Part shown: in pieces, positions 17,496 through 25,965 of the stretch
Layout of the letters: every line of letters begins with the position of its first letter
How positions within the stretch are numbered: the stretch's first letter is position 1
Assembly (NCBI GenBank): GCA_964628385.1
Contig: CAZVOD010000027.1
Coordinates: forward strand, 1-47,545
DNA from: JANQPA01 sp964628385
Lineage (GTDB): Bacteria > Bacteroidota > Bacteroidia > Chitinophagales > Saprospiraceae
DNA length: 47,545 bases
Direction of reading: 5' to 3'
Notes under the pieces: generated by a model
What the model saw: only the letters and a program-made list of their open reading frames with translations
Databases searched by the model: none
What the model was told of the DNA's origin: nothing
Made by a program: the position numbers and the translations under genes

Positions 17496-18662
17496 ATGAA
17501 TACTACTTCCAGGAATCTTTTGATTCTATTTTTACTCATCATTTGGGGATTGTACACAGTAGTAGTCTATCGCGGCTGCTATGATACGCTTTGTACTTCT
17601 TGTGCAGAGGGAAATGCCAGTGTACTGCCTGCCGACACCATTAATCCCTATGATCTTGCTTTTAAATGGTCATCGGCTCAACCTTACATTAATGAAGGCT
17701 TTTCTGAAATCCGACAACTACTCAAAGAACAAACTTCTGAAACTAAAATTCTCGAGATTAAGGCTAAGTATTTTCCTGAGGAAGAACAGCCCGAAGCCAG
17801 TAATGACCTGGGAATGGCCAGAGCAGAACAGGTTAAAAATAACTTCTTTGCTGATTTACCGGAATATATGGTAAGAGTCAGTTCGACTGTTGCTGAGCAA
17901 GTACCGGATAATGCTAAAACCGGCTTTTTTGAAGCCACTGAATTTTCTTTTATAGAACCAAAGAATAATCTGGCACTTGGCTTTTTGTGGTCTAATCCAA
18001 AACCAGTTGCCGGGCCAGGAATAGACGCTCTGGTAGATTCTATTCAAAATGAAGGGGCTGATAATAAAATATTAGAAATCATTGGATTATATTTTGATAG
18101 CGAAAAAACGCCTGAAGGTTCAGAAAATATAGGTCTTCAACGGGCTGAACTTATTCGCAGTCAATTTTTTGCCGAACTTCCTGATGACCGGGTGAGGCTT
18201 CGTGCCAGAGCTAATACAGATCAGCAATTTGCCAGGTATAACTATTTTAAGGGAGTAGCCTATGAGTGGGTTACTGCGAAAGAAACAGTCACAGAAACTG
18301 TGGAAGAATTAGCAGACCGGATTATCATTCGCTTTCCATTTAATTCAGTAGAAAAAGAATATGATCCGGAAGTTGATGGCTATCTACAAAAGCTGGCGGA
18401 GCGAGTAAAGCAATCGGAAGAAGAAATTACCATCACCGGGCATGCCGATAACAAAGGAACCGATCAATACAATATGCAACTAGGCATGGAACGCGCCGTA
18501 CAAATCAAGCAGATTTTGATAGACGGTGGGGTGGCTCCCGGGCAAATCAGTATTTCTTCTAAGGGAGAAACACAGCCTGTAGCTTCCAATGCTACTAAAG
18601 AAGGACGATACGAGAATAGGAGAGTAGAAGTTAGATTGATTAAAAAAGATGTAAGCAATTAA
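17496..18662 (+). CDS. OmpA-family protein with two extra degenerate modules
   Basis: A 388-residue envelope protein. One hydrophobic segment (residues 7-25) anchors or exports it. Residues about 275-388 form a standard OmpA C-terminal domain (ITGHADNKGTDQYNMQLGME and RRVEVRLIK) that binds peptidoglycan. Two preceding modules (about 60-165 and 165-270) look like eroded copies: NDLGMARAEQVKNNFF and ENIGLQRAELIRSQFF align with the helix YNMQLGMERAVQIKQIL, and each is preceded by an ILEI strand. The peptidoglycan-binding D and R residues are kept only in the last module. A second membrane protein with helix-hairpin-helix repeats starts 25 bases downstream, and the two probably form an operon. 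Confidence 0.85.
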   Translation: MNTTSRNLLILFLLIIWGLYTVVVYRGCYDTLCTSCAEGNASVLPADTINPYDLAFKWSSAQPYINEGFSEIRQLLKEQTSETKILEIKAKYFPEEEQPEASNDLGMARAEQVKNNFFADLPEYMVRVSSTVAEQVPDNAKTGFFEATEFSFIEPKNNLALGFLWSNPKPVAGPGIDALVDSIQNEGADNKILEIIGLYFDSEKTPEGSENIGLQRAELIRSQFFAELPDDRVRLRARANTDQQFARYNYFKGVAYEWVTAKETVTETVEELADRIIIRFPFNSVEKEYDPEVDGYLQKLAERVKQSEEEITITGHADNKGTDQYNMQLGMERAVQIKQILIDGGVAPGQISISSKGETQPVASNATKEGRYENRRVEVRLIKKDVSN

Positions 18663-18687
18663 AATTCACCTGTAAAAACCAAGACTA

Positions 18688-20385
18688 ATGTTCTATTTAA
18701 ATATTTTCTCTACTATCTGTTTTATCCCGTGGTGGCTGCTGGCTATGTTATTGCCACTCCTCATTGGTTTATTGATCGGTTATCTGATTTGGGCTAAATA
18801 TAAAACTATGCTCAAAGAAGCAGAAAAGGAAAGGGATATCGCTGAAGCTAAATACAAGGAAGAACATGCTGCTAATACTCGCCTGAGGTCTGACGTTAAT
18901 GGGTTGAAATATCAAATAGGAGAGCTGGAAAGAGAAAACCTGTCTTTCAAAAATACCCTGGCTGCTGCACAGGCCAAGTTCGGCGAGTCTGCTGAAAATA
19001 CAGTAGCTACATCAGAAAAAACAAGTAACGCCACTGGGTCTGTACTAGCGGCCAATACGTCCGGGGACGAGGATAGCGCTGCCTTTAATGCTCGCTATAA
19101 CGCTGCCTTTCAATCTACTGATCTAAGACTGATAGAAGGAATAGATCCCGGAATTGAAATGGTGATGCGCAATGCCGGTATTAATAATTGGGCGGATTTG
19201 GCTGCCAAAAAACCGGAAGAATTGGACGCAATCTTTAAAGCAGCCGGGCCAGAATATGAAGGAATTAATAGTGCTGTTCTAATCCAACAGGCCAGTCTGG
19301 CTGATGCAGGAAAATGGACAGCATTAATTGCGCTTCAAAAAGCAATGGGAGAAGGCGACATAGCAAAAGCACAACTCTACTACGGTGTAAAGGCCTCTAA
19401 AAATACTTCCTTTGAGAATTATGCTCTACTCTTAAAGCCCGATAACCTTCAAGTTATCGAAGGTATTGGCCCTAAAACAGAAACCACTCTTAAAGCAGCG
19501 GGTATCAATACCTGGTTTGATATTGCCAATGCTACACCTGAAAAACTAAAATCTATATTGGTTACTGAAAGTAAAGGCTTCAGGATGTCAAGAACTAACT
19601 CCTGGCCTCGCCAGGCCCAATTGGCCGTTGATGGTAAATGGGCAGATTTGGTAGCCTATCAGAAATTCCTGGATTCCGGAAGGGATGACATGGGAGACTT
19701 TGATACGCCCTCTAAAGCTAGTATGATGGTGGAGAAGTTGAGCAACAGCAGCCTTTCTCAATTTCCCAGAGATAATTCTTTCAATTATGCTACCATCTTT
19801 ACTAATGATAATTTGCAGATTATCGAGGGGATCGGCCCAAAAATTGAAGCTGCTTTTAAAGAAGCAGGCATTAATAACTGGGTAGCAATAGGCTCAAGAA
19901 CACCACAAGAGCTTCGGGCTGTCCTGGATAAAGCTGGGTCCAAGTTTAGAATAAATAATCCTGAAAGTTGGCCTCGTCAGGCCAGGTTGGCCGCCGAAGG
20001 TAAATGGGAAGAATTAATTGCCTACCAAAAGTTTTTGGATGGAGGTCGAGATAAGGCCGGAGACTTCAGTAATGATTCTAAGCTGGAAAAAATGGGAATG
20101 AGGCTTTTGGGCTTCTCCAATGACCCTGAGGACTTGAAGATCATCGAAGGGATCGGTCCAAAAATTGAAACCCTTCTCAAAGAAGATGGCATTACTTCAT
20201 GGTCGGAGCTGGCTGCCGCCAATGTCGATCGCCTAAAAGAAATATTATCGGCCGCCGGAGATAAATTTCGCTTTGCACAACCTGCTACCTGGCCCAAACA
20301 AGCCGGGTTAGCGGCTAAAGGGCAGTGGAGCGAACTGAAAGACTACCAGGACTATCTGGATGGGGGCAAGGAACCGACAGCCTGA
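18688..20385 (+). CDS. Membrane-anchored protein with four helix-hairpin-helix-like repeats
   Basis: A 565-residue protein with one N-terminal membrane helix (about 8-33), a charged coiled coil (about 36-100), a low-complexity linker and four repeats. The repeats begin near residues 145, 252, 374 and 482 with the core IEGIGPK (IEGIDPG in the first). Each continues with an A/DGI.xW helix, and repeats two to four also share WPRQA or WPKQA, then GKW and YQKFLDGGRD-like ends. IEGIGPK followed by A-G-I resembles the poly-helix-hairpin-helix domains that often bind nucleic acid in ribosomal-protein-L21-like and DUF4332 families. Here the anchor and the OmpA neighbour point to the envelope. The first repeat has lost GIGPK and may be inactive. 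Function is unknown. Confidence 0.8.
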   Translation: MFYLNIFSTICFIPWWLLAMLLPLLIGLLIGYLIWAKYKTMLKEAEKERDIAEAKYKEEHAANTRLRSDVNGLKYQIGELERENLSFKNTLAAAQAKFGESAENTVATSEKTSNATGSVLAANTSGDEDSAAFNARYNAAFQSTDLRLIEGIDPGIEMVMRNAGINNWADLAAKKPEELDAIFKAAGPEYEGINSAVLIQQASLADAGKWTALIALQKAMGEGDIAKAQLYYGVKASKNTSFENYALLLKPDNLQVIEGIGPKTETTLKAAGINTWFDIANATPEKLKSILVTESKGFRMSRTNSWPRQAQLAVDGKWADLVAYQKFLDSGRDDMGDFDTPSKASMMVEKLSNSSLSQFPRDNSFNYATIFTNDNLQIIEGIGPKIEAAFKEAGINNWVAIGSRTPQELRAVLDKAGSKFRINNPESWPRQARLAAEGKWEELIAYQKFLDGGRDKAGDFSNDSKLEKMGMRLLGFSNDPEDLKIIEGIGPKIETLLKEDGITSWSELAAANVDRLKEILSAAGDKFRFAQPATWPKQAGLAAKGQWSELKDYQDYLDGGKEPTA

Positions 20386-20409
20386 TACTCAATTGGCATC
20401 TGAAAATAG

Positions 20410-20453
20410 AAAGAACCGCTTTTAGCCTATTTCAATACCTGCGAAATAAGTCT
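20410..20453 (+). repeat. 44-base interspersed repeat, copy 1
   Basis: Begins aaagaaccgcttttagccta and ends gcgaaataagtct. It matches copy 2 at 38 of 44 positions and copy 3 at 36 of 44, without gaps. It lies 24 bases after the stop of the helix-hairpin-helix gene. Confidence 0.7.
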
Positions 20454-20474
20454 TTTGGTTAAAAGTGGTTCTTT
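20410..20474 (+). terminator. 18-bp hairpin formed with an inverted repeat end
   Basis: Arm 20410-20427 (aaagaaccgcttttagcc) pairs with 20457-20474 (ggttaaaagtggttcttt) over 18 positions including two G-U pairs, around a 29-base loop. The right arm is itself an inverted copy of the first 18 bases of the repeat. It ends in tttt and may stop transcripts from the OmpA/helix-hairpin-helix pair. Confidence 0.5.
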
Positions 20475-20509
20475 TCATATCCTCGCTCTTAAAAAATAAA
20501 ATAAGTTAG

Positions 20510-20715
20510 GCTGTCTGGGAAGAAGCTGTAGGTCATTTGGAAGAGCCATATGAAGTACATTTGGTTTCTTATGCCGGTTTTAACAATATTGAACCTGTTG
20601 ATACACTCTAGTATGATCCCATCAGGCTTCAACTTGTAGCGTATGTTAAAAAGGAAAAACTAACTAACCTGACCATAATTGGACACAGTATGGGAAGATT
20701 CCCTATATTAGTTTA
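20510..20715 (+). pseudogene. Alpha/beta hydrolase remnant
   Basis: One frame reads AVWEEAVGHLEEPYEVHLV, SYAGFNNIEPVDTL, a stop codon at about 20608, then LQLVAYVKKEKLTNLTIIGH and SMGRFPILV before another stop. GHSMG is the nucleophile elbow of alpha/beta hydrolases, and the W-x-E-x-V opening, the AGF turn and the spacing fit the first 70-80 residues of that fold. No start codon or C-terminal half exists, so the gene is a fragment. Confidence 0.65.
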
Positions 20716-20862
20716 ATGAAAATTTATCATCTGACACTGAGGATAGTTGGGAAATTAACCATGATAGTAATGCCAATCTATCCGGTTGTTTATATTCCTT
20801 TGATGATTCCAAAGTAGCCTACTCTGACGGTTGGAGAATTCCGACGGTAAAAGGATGTTGAT
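20710..20862 (+). pseudogene. Possible second gene fragment (WRIPT motif)
   Basis: An open stretch of about 50 codons with no good start ends at a stop near 20860-20862. It contains CLYSFDDSKVAYSDGWRIPT. The final WRIPT resembles the WRLPT motif of Fibrobacter succinogenes major paralogous domains and formylglycine-type proteins. The match is short, so the assignment is weak. Confidence 0.3.
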
Positions 20863-20988
20863 CAAAAGGATGAAAAAGAAATACTGACCATTTTTAGGCA
20901 TACCCTCTAAGTCGAGGAAGAATCGTAAGTTTGCCATACGATGCGTGTGTGAATTTAAAAAAATTGATAAATAGAAATTGGTAAAACT

Positions 20989-21768
20989 ATGAAATACGCT
21001 GTACATCTATTACTGCTGGTTTTGATTGCTGCTTCTTGCCAGAGTCAAATAACCAAAAACTCTTCCGCGGATACGTCTTCAAATGAAGAGATAATTATTG
21101 ATGCTGAGGGCGATGAAAAGTCAATTGCTTTTGTAACGAATGCTATTAAAGCTATGGGAGGTATGGAAAAGTATAACAATACCAGACACCTTTCTTGGAA
21201 TTTTTTTGGATTCAGGAAGTTATGGTGGGATAAATACACTGGAGATGTAAGAATTGAAATTCCTGGAGACAGTGCAGTTTATCTTTATAATTTAAATACG
21301 GAGAAAGGTAAAGTCAAAATAGCAGGGCAAGAATTTACTGAGCCAGACACACTGAATACGCTACTCAAAAGAGCCAAAAGTATCTGGATCAATGATTCTT
21401 ACTGGTTGGTTATGCCCTTCAAAATGCTGGACAAAGGTGTCAATCTACAATATCTGGGACCGGGTATGACAGCAGATAGTACACAGGAAACAACAATAGT
21501 GGCGATGACTTTCGACGGCGTTGGCAATACACCTCAGAATAAATATCATGTTCACTTTGATACTACTTCAAATCTGGTTGTCCAATGGGATTATTTTTCT
21601 AAAAATACAGACAAGGAACCCAGGATATCTACCCCATGGAAGGAGTATCAGTCCTATGATGGTTTGTTATTGAGTGCCAGCCGTGGGCAGAGAAAGCTTT
21701 CAGATATTGAAGTAAATCAATCCTTACCAAAGGAAGTTTACACTAGTTTAAATGCCATAGGCCAATAA
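20989..21768 (+). CDS. Conserved lipoprotein, DUF6503-like
   Basis: A 259-residue secreted lipoprotein. The signal peptide (MKYAVHLLLLVLIAASC) ends in a lipobox AASC with the acylated cysteine at residue 17, followed by a Ser/Asn-rich tether. The body contains AIKAMGGMEKYNNTRHLSW, FGFRKLWWDKYTGDVRIE and WVTWP-like regions such as DSYWLVMPFKMLD. I associate this with DUF6503 of Bacteroidota, a family without a known function that is related in form to LolA/LolB-like beta half-barrels. The assignment to DUF6503 is from memory. It is a single gene preceded by decayed DNA. Confidence 0.7.
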   Translation: MKYAVHLLLLVLIAASCQSQITKNSSADTSSNEEIIIDAEGDEKSIAFVTNAIKAMGGMEKYNNTRHLSWNFFGFRKLWWDKYTGDVRIEIPGDSAVYLYNLNTEKGKVKIAGQEFTEPDTLNTLLKRAKSIWINDSYWLVMPFKMLDKGVNLQYLGPGMTADSTQETTIVAMTFDGVGNTPQNKYHVHFDTTSNLVVQWDYFSKNTDKEPRISTPWKEYQSYDGLLLSASRGQRKLSDIEVNQSLPKEVYTSLNAIGQ

Positions 21769-21918
21769 TTTTTTACTTCTAAGAATACTATTTTTTACAA
21801 ATCTTTATCACTACCCCGGGTGGTGATAAAGATTTAAATCACTCTTTCCATTCTTTCCTCATATTATGATTTAAAGTATATTACTCATCAATTTTATAAA
21901 TAGCCAAAATTATCAGCT

Positions 21919-23139
21919 ATGCCGAATGTATCTTCAAGAGGGCAAAAGGTTCCGTTTTCACCTTTTCGCAAGCTGGTTCCTTATGCCGAGGAAGCAAAGA
22001 AAAAAGGAAAGTACGTTTATCATCTCAATATTGGGCAGCCGGATATTCTGACACCTGATTATGCGATCCGACAACTTCAGGAAGCCAAAATCGATATAGT
22101 CGCTTACAGTCCCGCTGTAGGGATACAAAGCTACCGCGAGAAGCTGACTGATTATTATGAGCAGTCGGGGATATCTGTAAATCCAGATGATATAATTGTA
22201 ACCACCGGAGCTTCTGAGGGGATACAACTTTTGTTTTTTGCTTGTATGAATCCCAAAGATGAGGTTATCATAACAGAGCCTTTTTATGCTAATTATAATG
22301 GGTTTGCCCAAATAGCTGATGTAAAGATCAATCCAGTAACTTGTAAAATAGAAGATGGTTTTGCTTTTCCTGGATACGAAACAATCGAAAGAAAAATAAG
22401 CTCTAGGACCCGCGGAATATTTTTGACCAATCCCAGCAATCCTACTGGTGTATTTTATCCAGAATCAGTAATGCGTGAAATTGGCATGTTGGTGAAAAAG
22501 TACGATTTATTTCTGTTTGTGGATGAAGTTTATCGGGAGTTTGTCTTTGATGGTCATTCGTTTTTTTCGGCTATGAATATTGAAGACCTGGAAGATCATG
22601 TGGTAATCGTAGATTCTGTTTCTAAGCGCTTCAGTGCCTGTGGCGCAAGGGTAGGGGCGGTTATTACCAAAAATGAATCTTTGAAAATGAGTCTGACTAA
22701 ATATGCCAAACTGAGATTGAGCCCGCCTGCCCTGGCCCAAATGCTGTCAGAAGCAATGCTGGATAATTGCGATACTTACCTGCAATCGGTTAAAGAAGAG
22801 TATGACCAACGAAGAACACTGGTTTACAATAGGTTGAGTAAGATGCCGGGAGTTATTAGTTACAAACCCACAGGCGCTTTTTATTGTTTTGCCAGGTTTC
22901 CGGTAGACAATGCCGAGCACTTTTGTCAGTGGTTGCTGGAAGACTTTGACCACAACGGTGCTACACTAATGCTCTCTCCTGGTGAAGGCTTTTATGCAAC
23001 ACCCGGCATGGGCATTGATGAAGTTCGGATAGCTTTTGTACTCAATACAACTGATCTTCAGGCAGCAATGGATTGCCTGGAAGCTGCCCTGAAAATTTAT
23101 CCCTACAGAAAAGTAGCTGCTTCAAAGGCATTGGTGTAG
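21919..23139 (+). CDS. PLP-dependent class I/II aminotransferase
   Basis: A 406-residue fold-type I aminotransferase of the aspartate aminotransferase group. It shows NIGQPDILTP near the N-terminus, VTTGASEGIQLLFFACMNP for the cofactor phosphate, TNPSNPTGVFY, DEVYREFVFDG and the Schiff-base lysine K236 in DSVSKRFSACGARVGAV. R near the C-terminus (VRIAFVLN) would bind the substrate carboxylate. It moves amino groups between amino acids and 2-oxo acids. The exact substrate cannot be decided from sequence. Annotated relatives are usually named aspartate or generic aminotransferase. The convergent DUF3293 gene starts its stop four bases away. Confidence 0.93.
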   Translation: MPNVSSRGQKVPFSPFRKLVPYAEEAKKKGKYVYHLNIGQPDILTPDYAIRQLQEAKIDIVAYSPAVGIQSYREKLTDYYEQSGISVNPDDIIVTTGASEGIQLLFFACMNPKDEVIITEPFYANYNGFAQIADVKINPVTCKIEDGFAFPGYETIERKISSRTRGIFLTNPSNPTGVFYPESVMREIGMLVKKYDLFLFVDEVYREFVFDGHSFFSAMNIEDLEDHVVIVDSVSKRFSACGARVGAVITKNESLKMSLTKYAKLRLSPPALAQMLSEAMLDNCDTYLQSVKEEYDQRRTLVYNRLSKMPGVISYKPTGAFYCFARFPVDNAEHFCQWLLEDFDHNGATLMLSPGEGFYATPGMGIDEVRIAFVLNTTDLQAAMDCLEAALKIYPYRKVAASKALV

Positions 23140-23142
23140 GGC

Positions 23143-23574
23143 TCATACCCAGAGCAGCTCAGCTCTTTGATGTTGGAAGCCAAATAGAAAGGCGTTTTGG
23201 CCGTAGCGCTGCGCCAACTGTTTGGCTTCTTCTATTTTTATGTTAAGGATCAAAAGGCTGTCCTCCCGGGGCCAGTCATCAGAAGGGCTGCCACTCCACC
23301 CCTTTAAATGCCTGAAGCCACTATGAACGATATCTTCTACAAGCTGTTTTGTTTTAGTACCATTAATGCTTTCAGGCAAAACCACAGAACCGGGATTACA
23401 GGCGGTGATAAAAGCCCAGGAGCTGACGGCTCCCTGAGTTTGAGCAAGAATAAAATCTAGCTCCTCATTGTAATTATTGGGACGAATGCTAATATCATAT
23501 TCGTTAAGCTTATAAATAGCATTTTGGTAAGCTTGATTCAAATCCTGGTCTATATTGTTAGAATTATTATCCAA
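23143..23574 (-). CDS. DUF3293 family protein
   Basis: A 143-residue soluble protein starting with TTG at 23574. The core SWAFITACNPGS, WSGSPSDDWPREDSLLIL and AQRYGQNAFLFGFQHQ matches DUF3293, a small family of unknown function found in many bacteria. Its highly conserved features are the TAxNP turn near the start, the WP..S segment and the FGQNA helix end, all visible here. No catalytic residues are known. It is convergent with the aminotransferase gene and divergent from yidC. Confidence 0.8.
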   Translation of the reverse strand: MDNNSNNIDQDLNQAYQNAIYKLNEYDISIRPNNYNEELDFILAQTQGAVSSWAFITACNPGSVVLPESINGTKTKQLVEDIVHSGFRHLKGWSGSPSDDWPREDSLLILNIKIEEAKQLAQRYGQNAFLFGFQHQRAELLWV

Positions 23575-23603
23575 GGTATTTTACTTTAACTTTCAATATT
23601 ATT

Positions 23604-23611
23604 TACCTTTG
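23604..23611 (+). promoter_or_regulatory. Candidate -7 element for yidC
   Basis: TACCTTTG followed by C fits the Bacteroidota -7 consensus TAnnTTTG exactly. It lies 117 bases before the yidC start. No TTG is found at the usual 17-base spacing upstream, where ttactttaac occurs instead, so the promoter is only half supported. Confidence 0.4.
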
Positions 23612-23727
23612 CGGTGTTTTAGAAAAAAGTAGGGAAAGAAAAATGTCAACGATTACTTCAGGATAATGATCAAAGATCGATATGGTCTGAGCAATCGTTA
23701 CATAAATTTAGGCTAATATAAATTTGA

Positions 23728-25638
23728 ATGGACAGGAATACAACACTTGGAATATTTCTCATCTTCGCACTCTTTGTAACCTGGCAATTTTTGACTGCGC
23801 CTACAAAGGAAGAAATCGAGGCGCAGAAAAGGGCACAGGACTCCATTGCTGCACTACAAAATATGGATACGCTCAGCTCAGCAGATATTGCTGAAACGAA
23901 TATCCCCTTAGACAGTAGCCTACTGGGAGCAGATTCTATACAAATTGACTCTATTGCAGATGTTAAGCGTCTGGCAGAGTTTGGCCCCTTCGCTGCTACT
24001 TCAAAAGGTCAAAAGGAAACGTTTACGTTGGAAAATGAGGCTATTAAAGTTACTTTTTCTAACAAAGGTGGGAGAGTGGATAAAGTACTACTGAAAAAGT
24101 ATTATAAAATAGAGGAAGACGAAAAGAAAAAAGAGCTTAAACTGCCGCTCGTTCTTATGGAAGACCCGCGTGACCGCTTTGAATACATACTTCCTGTTAA
24201 GGGCGTAGTGAGCGGAAAAATCCGCACCGAGGAGCTTTACTTTAAGCTGGTAAAACAAACTGAAAACTCCATCGTCTTTCGAGCCAGCGCCGGCCAGGGC
24301 AGATATATTGAGCAGGAATACAAGATACAACCCGGAGAGGTATATGCTCTGGATTACGACTTCAGACTGGAAGGTATGCAGGGGCTTGTTGATGCAGGAA
24401 GTAGTATTGAACTCCATTGGCTGGATTTTTTGGATAAGCTGGAAAAAAATACGCGCTACGAGAGAATGTATTCTTCTACGTATTACAAAATAAAGGAAGG
24501 TGCCCCCACTCGTTTATCTTTGACAGCCAGTGATGAGGAAACACTCAATGGTAAAAGTATCAAATGGTTTTCTCATGCTAATCAATTCTTTACCAGCTCA
24601 CTAAGAGCTAAAGATGCTTTCAACGGAGGAAAATTCGAAGTAGAAGTACTGGAAGAAGGTGATCCTAACCTGAAGCGACTGGAATCCTATGTCAATATAC
24701 CGTTTGAAGGATTGCGCTCAGAAACCTTTGCAATGGATTTTTACGTAGGTCCCAAAGATTTTAAGCAGCTAAGAGCTTTTGGTGATAATCTGGAGGATGT
24801 CATTCCGTATGGATGGAGTATCTTTGGAACTATCAACCGATGGATTATCCGTCCTATCTTTAATTTCTTATCCAGTTTCATTGGAAATAAAGGTATTGTT
24901 ATTCTTATCCTCACCATACTGATTAAAATAGCCCTGTATCCGCTAACCTACAAAATGCTTTACTCGCAATCTAAAATGGGAGCTCTAAAGCCTCAGCTGG
25001 AAGGCCTGCGAGCAAAGTATAAGGATGATCAGCAAAAGCAAAGCTCTGAACAAATGAAACTGTACAGAGAGTTCGGTGTAAATCCGTTGGGAGGTTGCTT
25101 GCCGTTGATTTTACAAATGCCAATTTGGTTTGCGTTGTATCGATTTTTCCCGGCTGCCCTGGATTTTCGACAGGCCTCTTTTTTATGGGCAACAGACTTG
25201 TCTTCTTACGATGTCATTGCAAGACTTCCCTTTGAAATTCCCTTAGGCTTTGGCTCACACATAAGCTTATTTACCATACTTTGGGCAGCAACCACACTGC
25301 TGTATACTTATTATAATACGAAGCATATGGACATGTCCGCCAACCCTGCCATGAAGTACATGCAGTACATTATGCCAGTTATGTTCCTGGGATTTTTCAA
25401 CAGTTATGCTTCGGGACTCACAGCGTATTTATTCTTTAGCAACCTAATTAATATTACCCAAACTTTGGTTACAAAAAATTATATCATTGATCAGGATAAA
25501 ATTAAAAGGCAACTAGAAGAATATAGGAAGAAACCAAAAAAGAAAGGTGGCTTTCAGGATAGACTAGAAAAAGCATTGAAAGAGCAGCAAAAGATACAGG
25601 CCCAAAAAGATGCTCAAAAGAAGAAAAATAAAAAATAG
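23728..25638 (+). CDS. yidC: Membrane protein insertase YidC
   Basis: A 636-residue inner-membrane insertase that helps proteins enter the lipid bilayer with or without SecYEG. The first helix is at residues 5-21 (LGIFLIFALFVTWQFLT), followed by a large periplasmic domain (about 85-370). The conserved YidC core begins at GWSIFGTINRWIIRPIFNF and includes KIALYPLTYKMLYSQSKMG with the groove, NPLGGCLPLILQMPIWFALY and FFNSYASGLTAYLFFSNL. A basic lysine-rich tail ends the protein, common in Bacteroidota. The length fits Gram-negative YidC. It is transcribed alone here. Confidence 0.97.
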   Translation: MDRNTTLGIFLIFALFVTWQFLTAPTKEEIEAQKRAQDSIAALQNMDTLSSADIAETNIPLDSSLLGADSIQIDSIADVKRLAEFGPFAATSKGQKETFTLENEAIKVTFSNKGGRVDKVLLKKYYKIEEDEKKKELKLPLVLMEDPRDRFEYILPVKGVVSGKIRTEELYFKLVKQTENSIVFRASAGQGRYIEQEYKIQPGEVYALDYDFRLEGMQGLVDAGSSIELHWLDFLDKLEKNTRYERMYSSTYYKIKEGAPTRLSLTASDEETLNGKSIKWFSHANQFFTSSLRAKDAFNGGKFEVEVLEEGDPNLKRLESYVNIPFEGLRSETFAMDFYVGPKDFKQLRAFGDNLEDVIPYGWSIFGTINRWIIRPIFNFLSSFIGNKGIVILILTILIKIALYPLTYKMLYSQSKMGALKPQLEGLRAKYKDDQQKQSSEQMKLYREFGVNPLGGCLPLILQMPIWFALYRFFPAALDFRQASFLWATDLSSYDVIARLPFEIPLGFGSHISLFTILWAATTLLYTYYNTKHMDMSANPAMKYMQYIMPVMFLGFFNSYASGLTAYLFFSNLINITQTLVTKNYIIDQDKIKRQLEEYRKKPKKKGGFQDRLEKALKEQQKIQAQKDAQKKKNKK

Positions 25639-25965
25639 TTTATAATAGACTACAGGTCAGTTACCTGATAGAATGGACTTGTCAAGTAGGGAAAAACAGA
25701 AAAGAACGAACCTTCTCGAAACTGTTAAACTCCTGCGGGCAAGTTGGTAAAAGCAGCTAGTGCGATATAATAGAAGAAATAGGAATAGAGATCATCGAAA
25801 TACACTAAATTTGTAGGAATTGACCAAATCAGGGGCTGCCCCAAAATGAGCTTTCGGCTTTTGAGAGCCTGGACTTTTACCGTGATCACCAAAAGGTTAT
25901 GCTGAAATAAAAAACCGAAGTTACCAATTGCAACTCCGGTTTTTTGTTTTTAACGGTAACCGATT
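25639..25965. other. 327-base convergent spacer
   Basis: Between yidC (plus) and the LysM gene (minus). It holds the terminator at 25909-25945 and a GC-rich palindrome at 25832-25842. No gene is visible. Confidence 0.55.
25909..25945. terminator. Bidirectional terminator between yidC and LysM gene
   Basis: Arms 25909-25922 (aaaaaaccgaagtt) and 25932-25945 (aactccggtttttt) pair over 14 positions with one mismatch, around a nine-base loop. A T-run follows on the plus strand and an A-run precedes it, so it can act in both directions. It lies 20 bases from the LysM gene stop. Confidence 0.8.

Larger units (their letters stand above)
20386..20988. other. 603-base region with repeat copy 1 and decayed gene pieces
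   Basis: No intact gene. It holds a hairpin built on repeat copy 1 (20410-20474), a remnant of an alpha/beta hydrolase gene (20510-20715) and a short open stretch ending near 20862 that may come from a different gene. The bases from about 20863 to 20988 show nothing recognisable. Confidence 0.65.
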
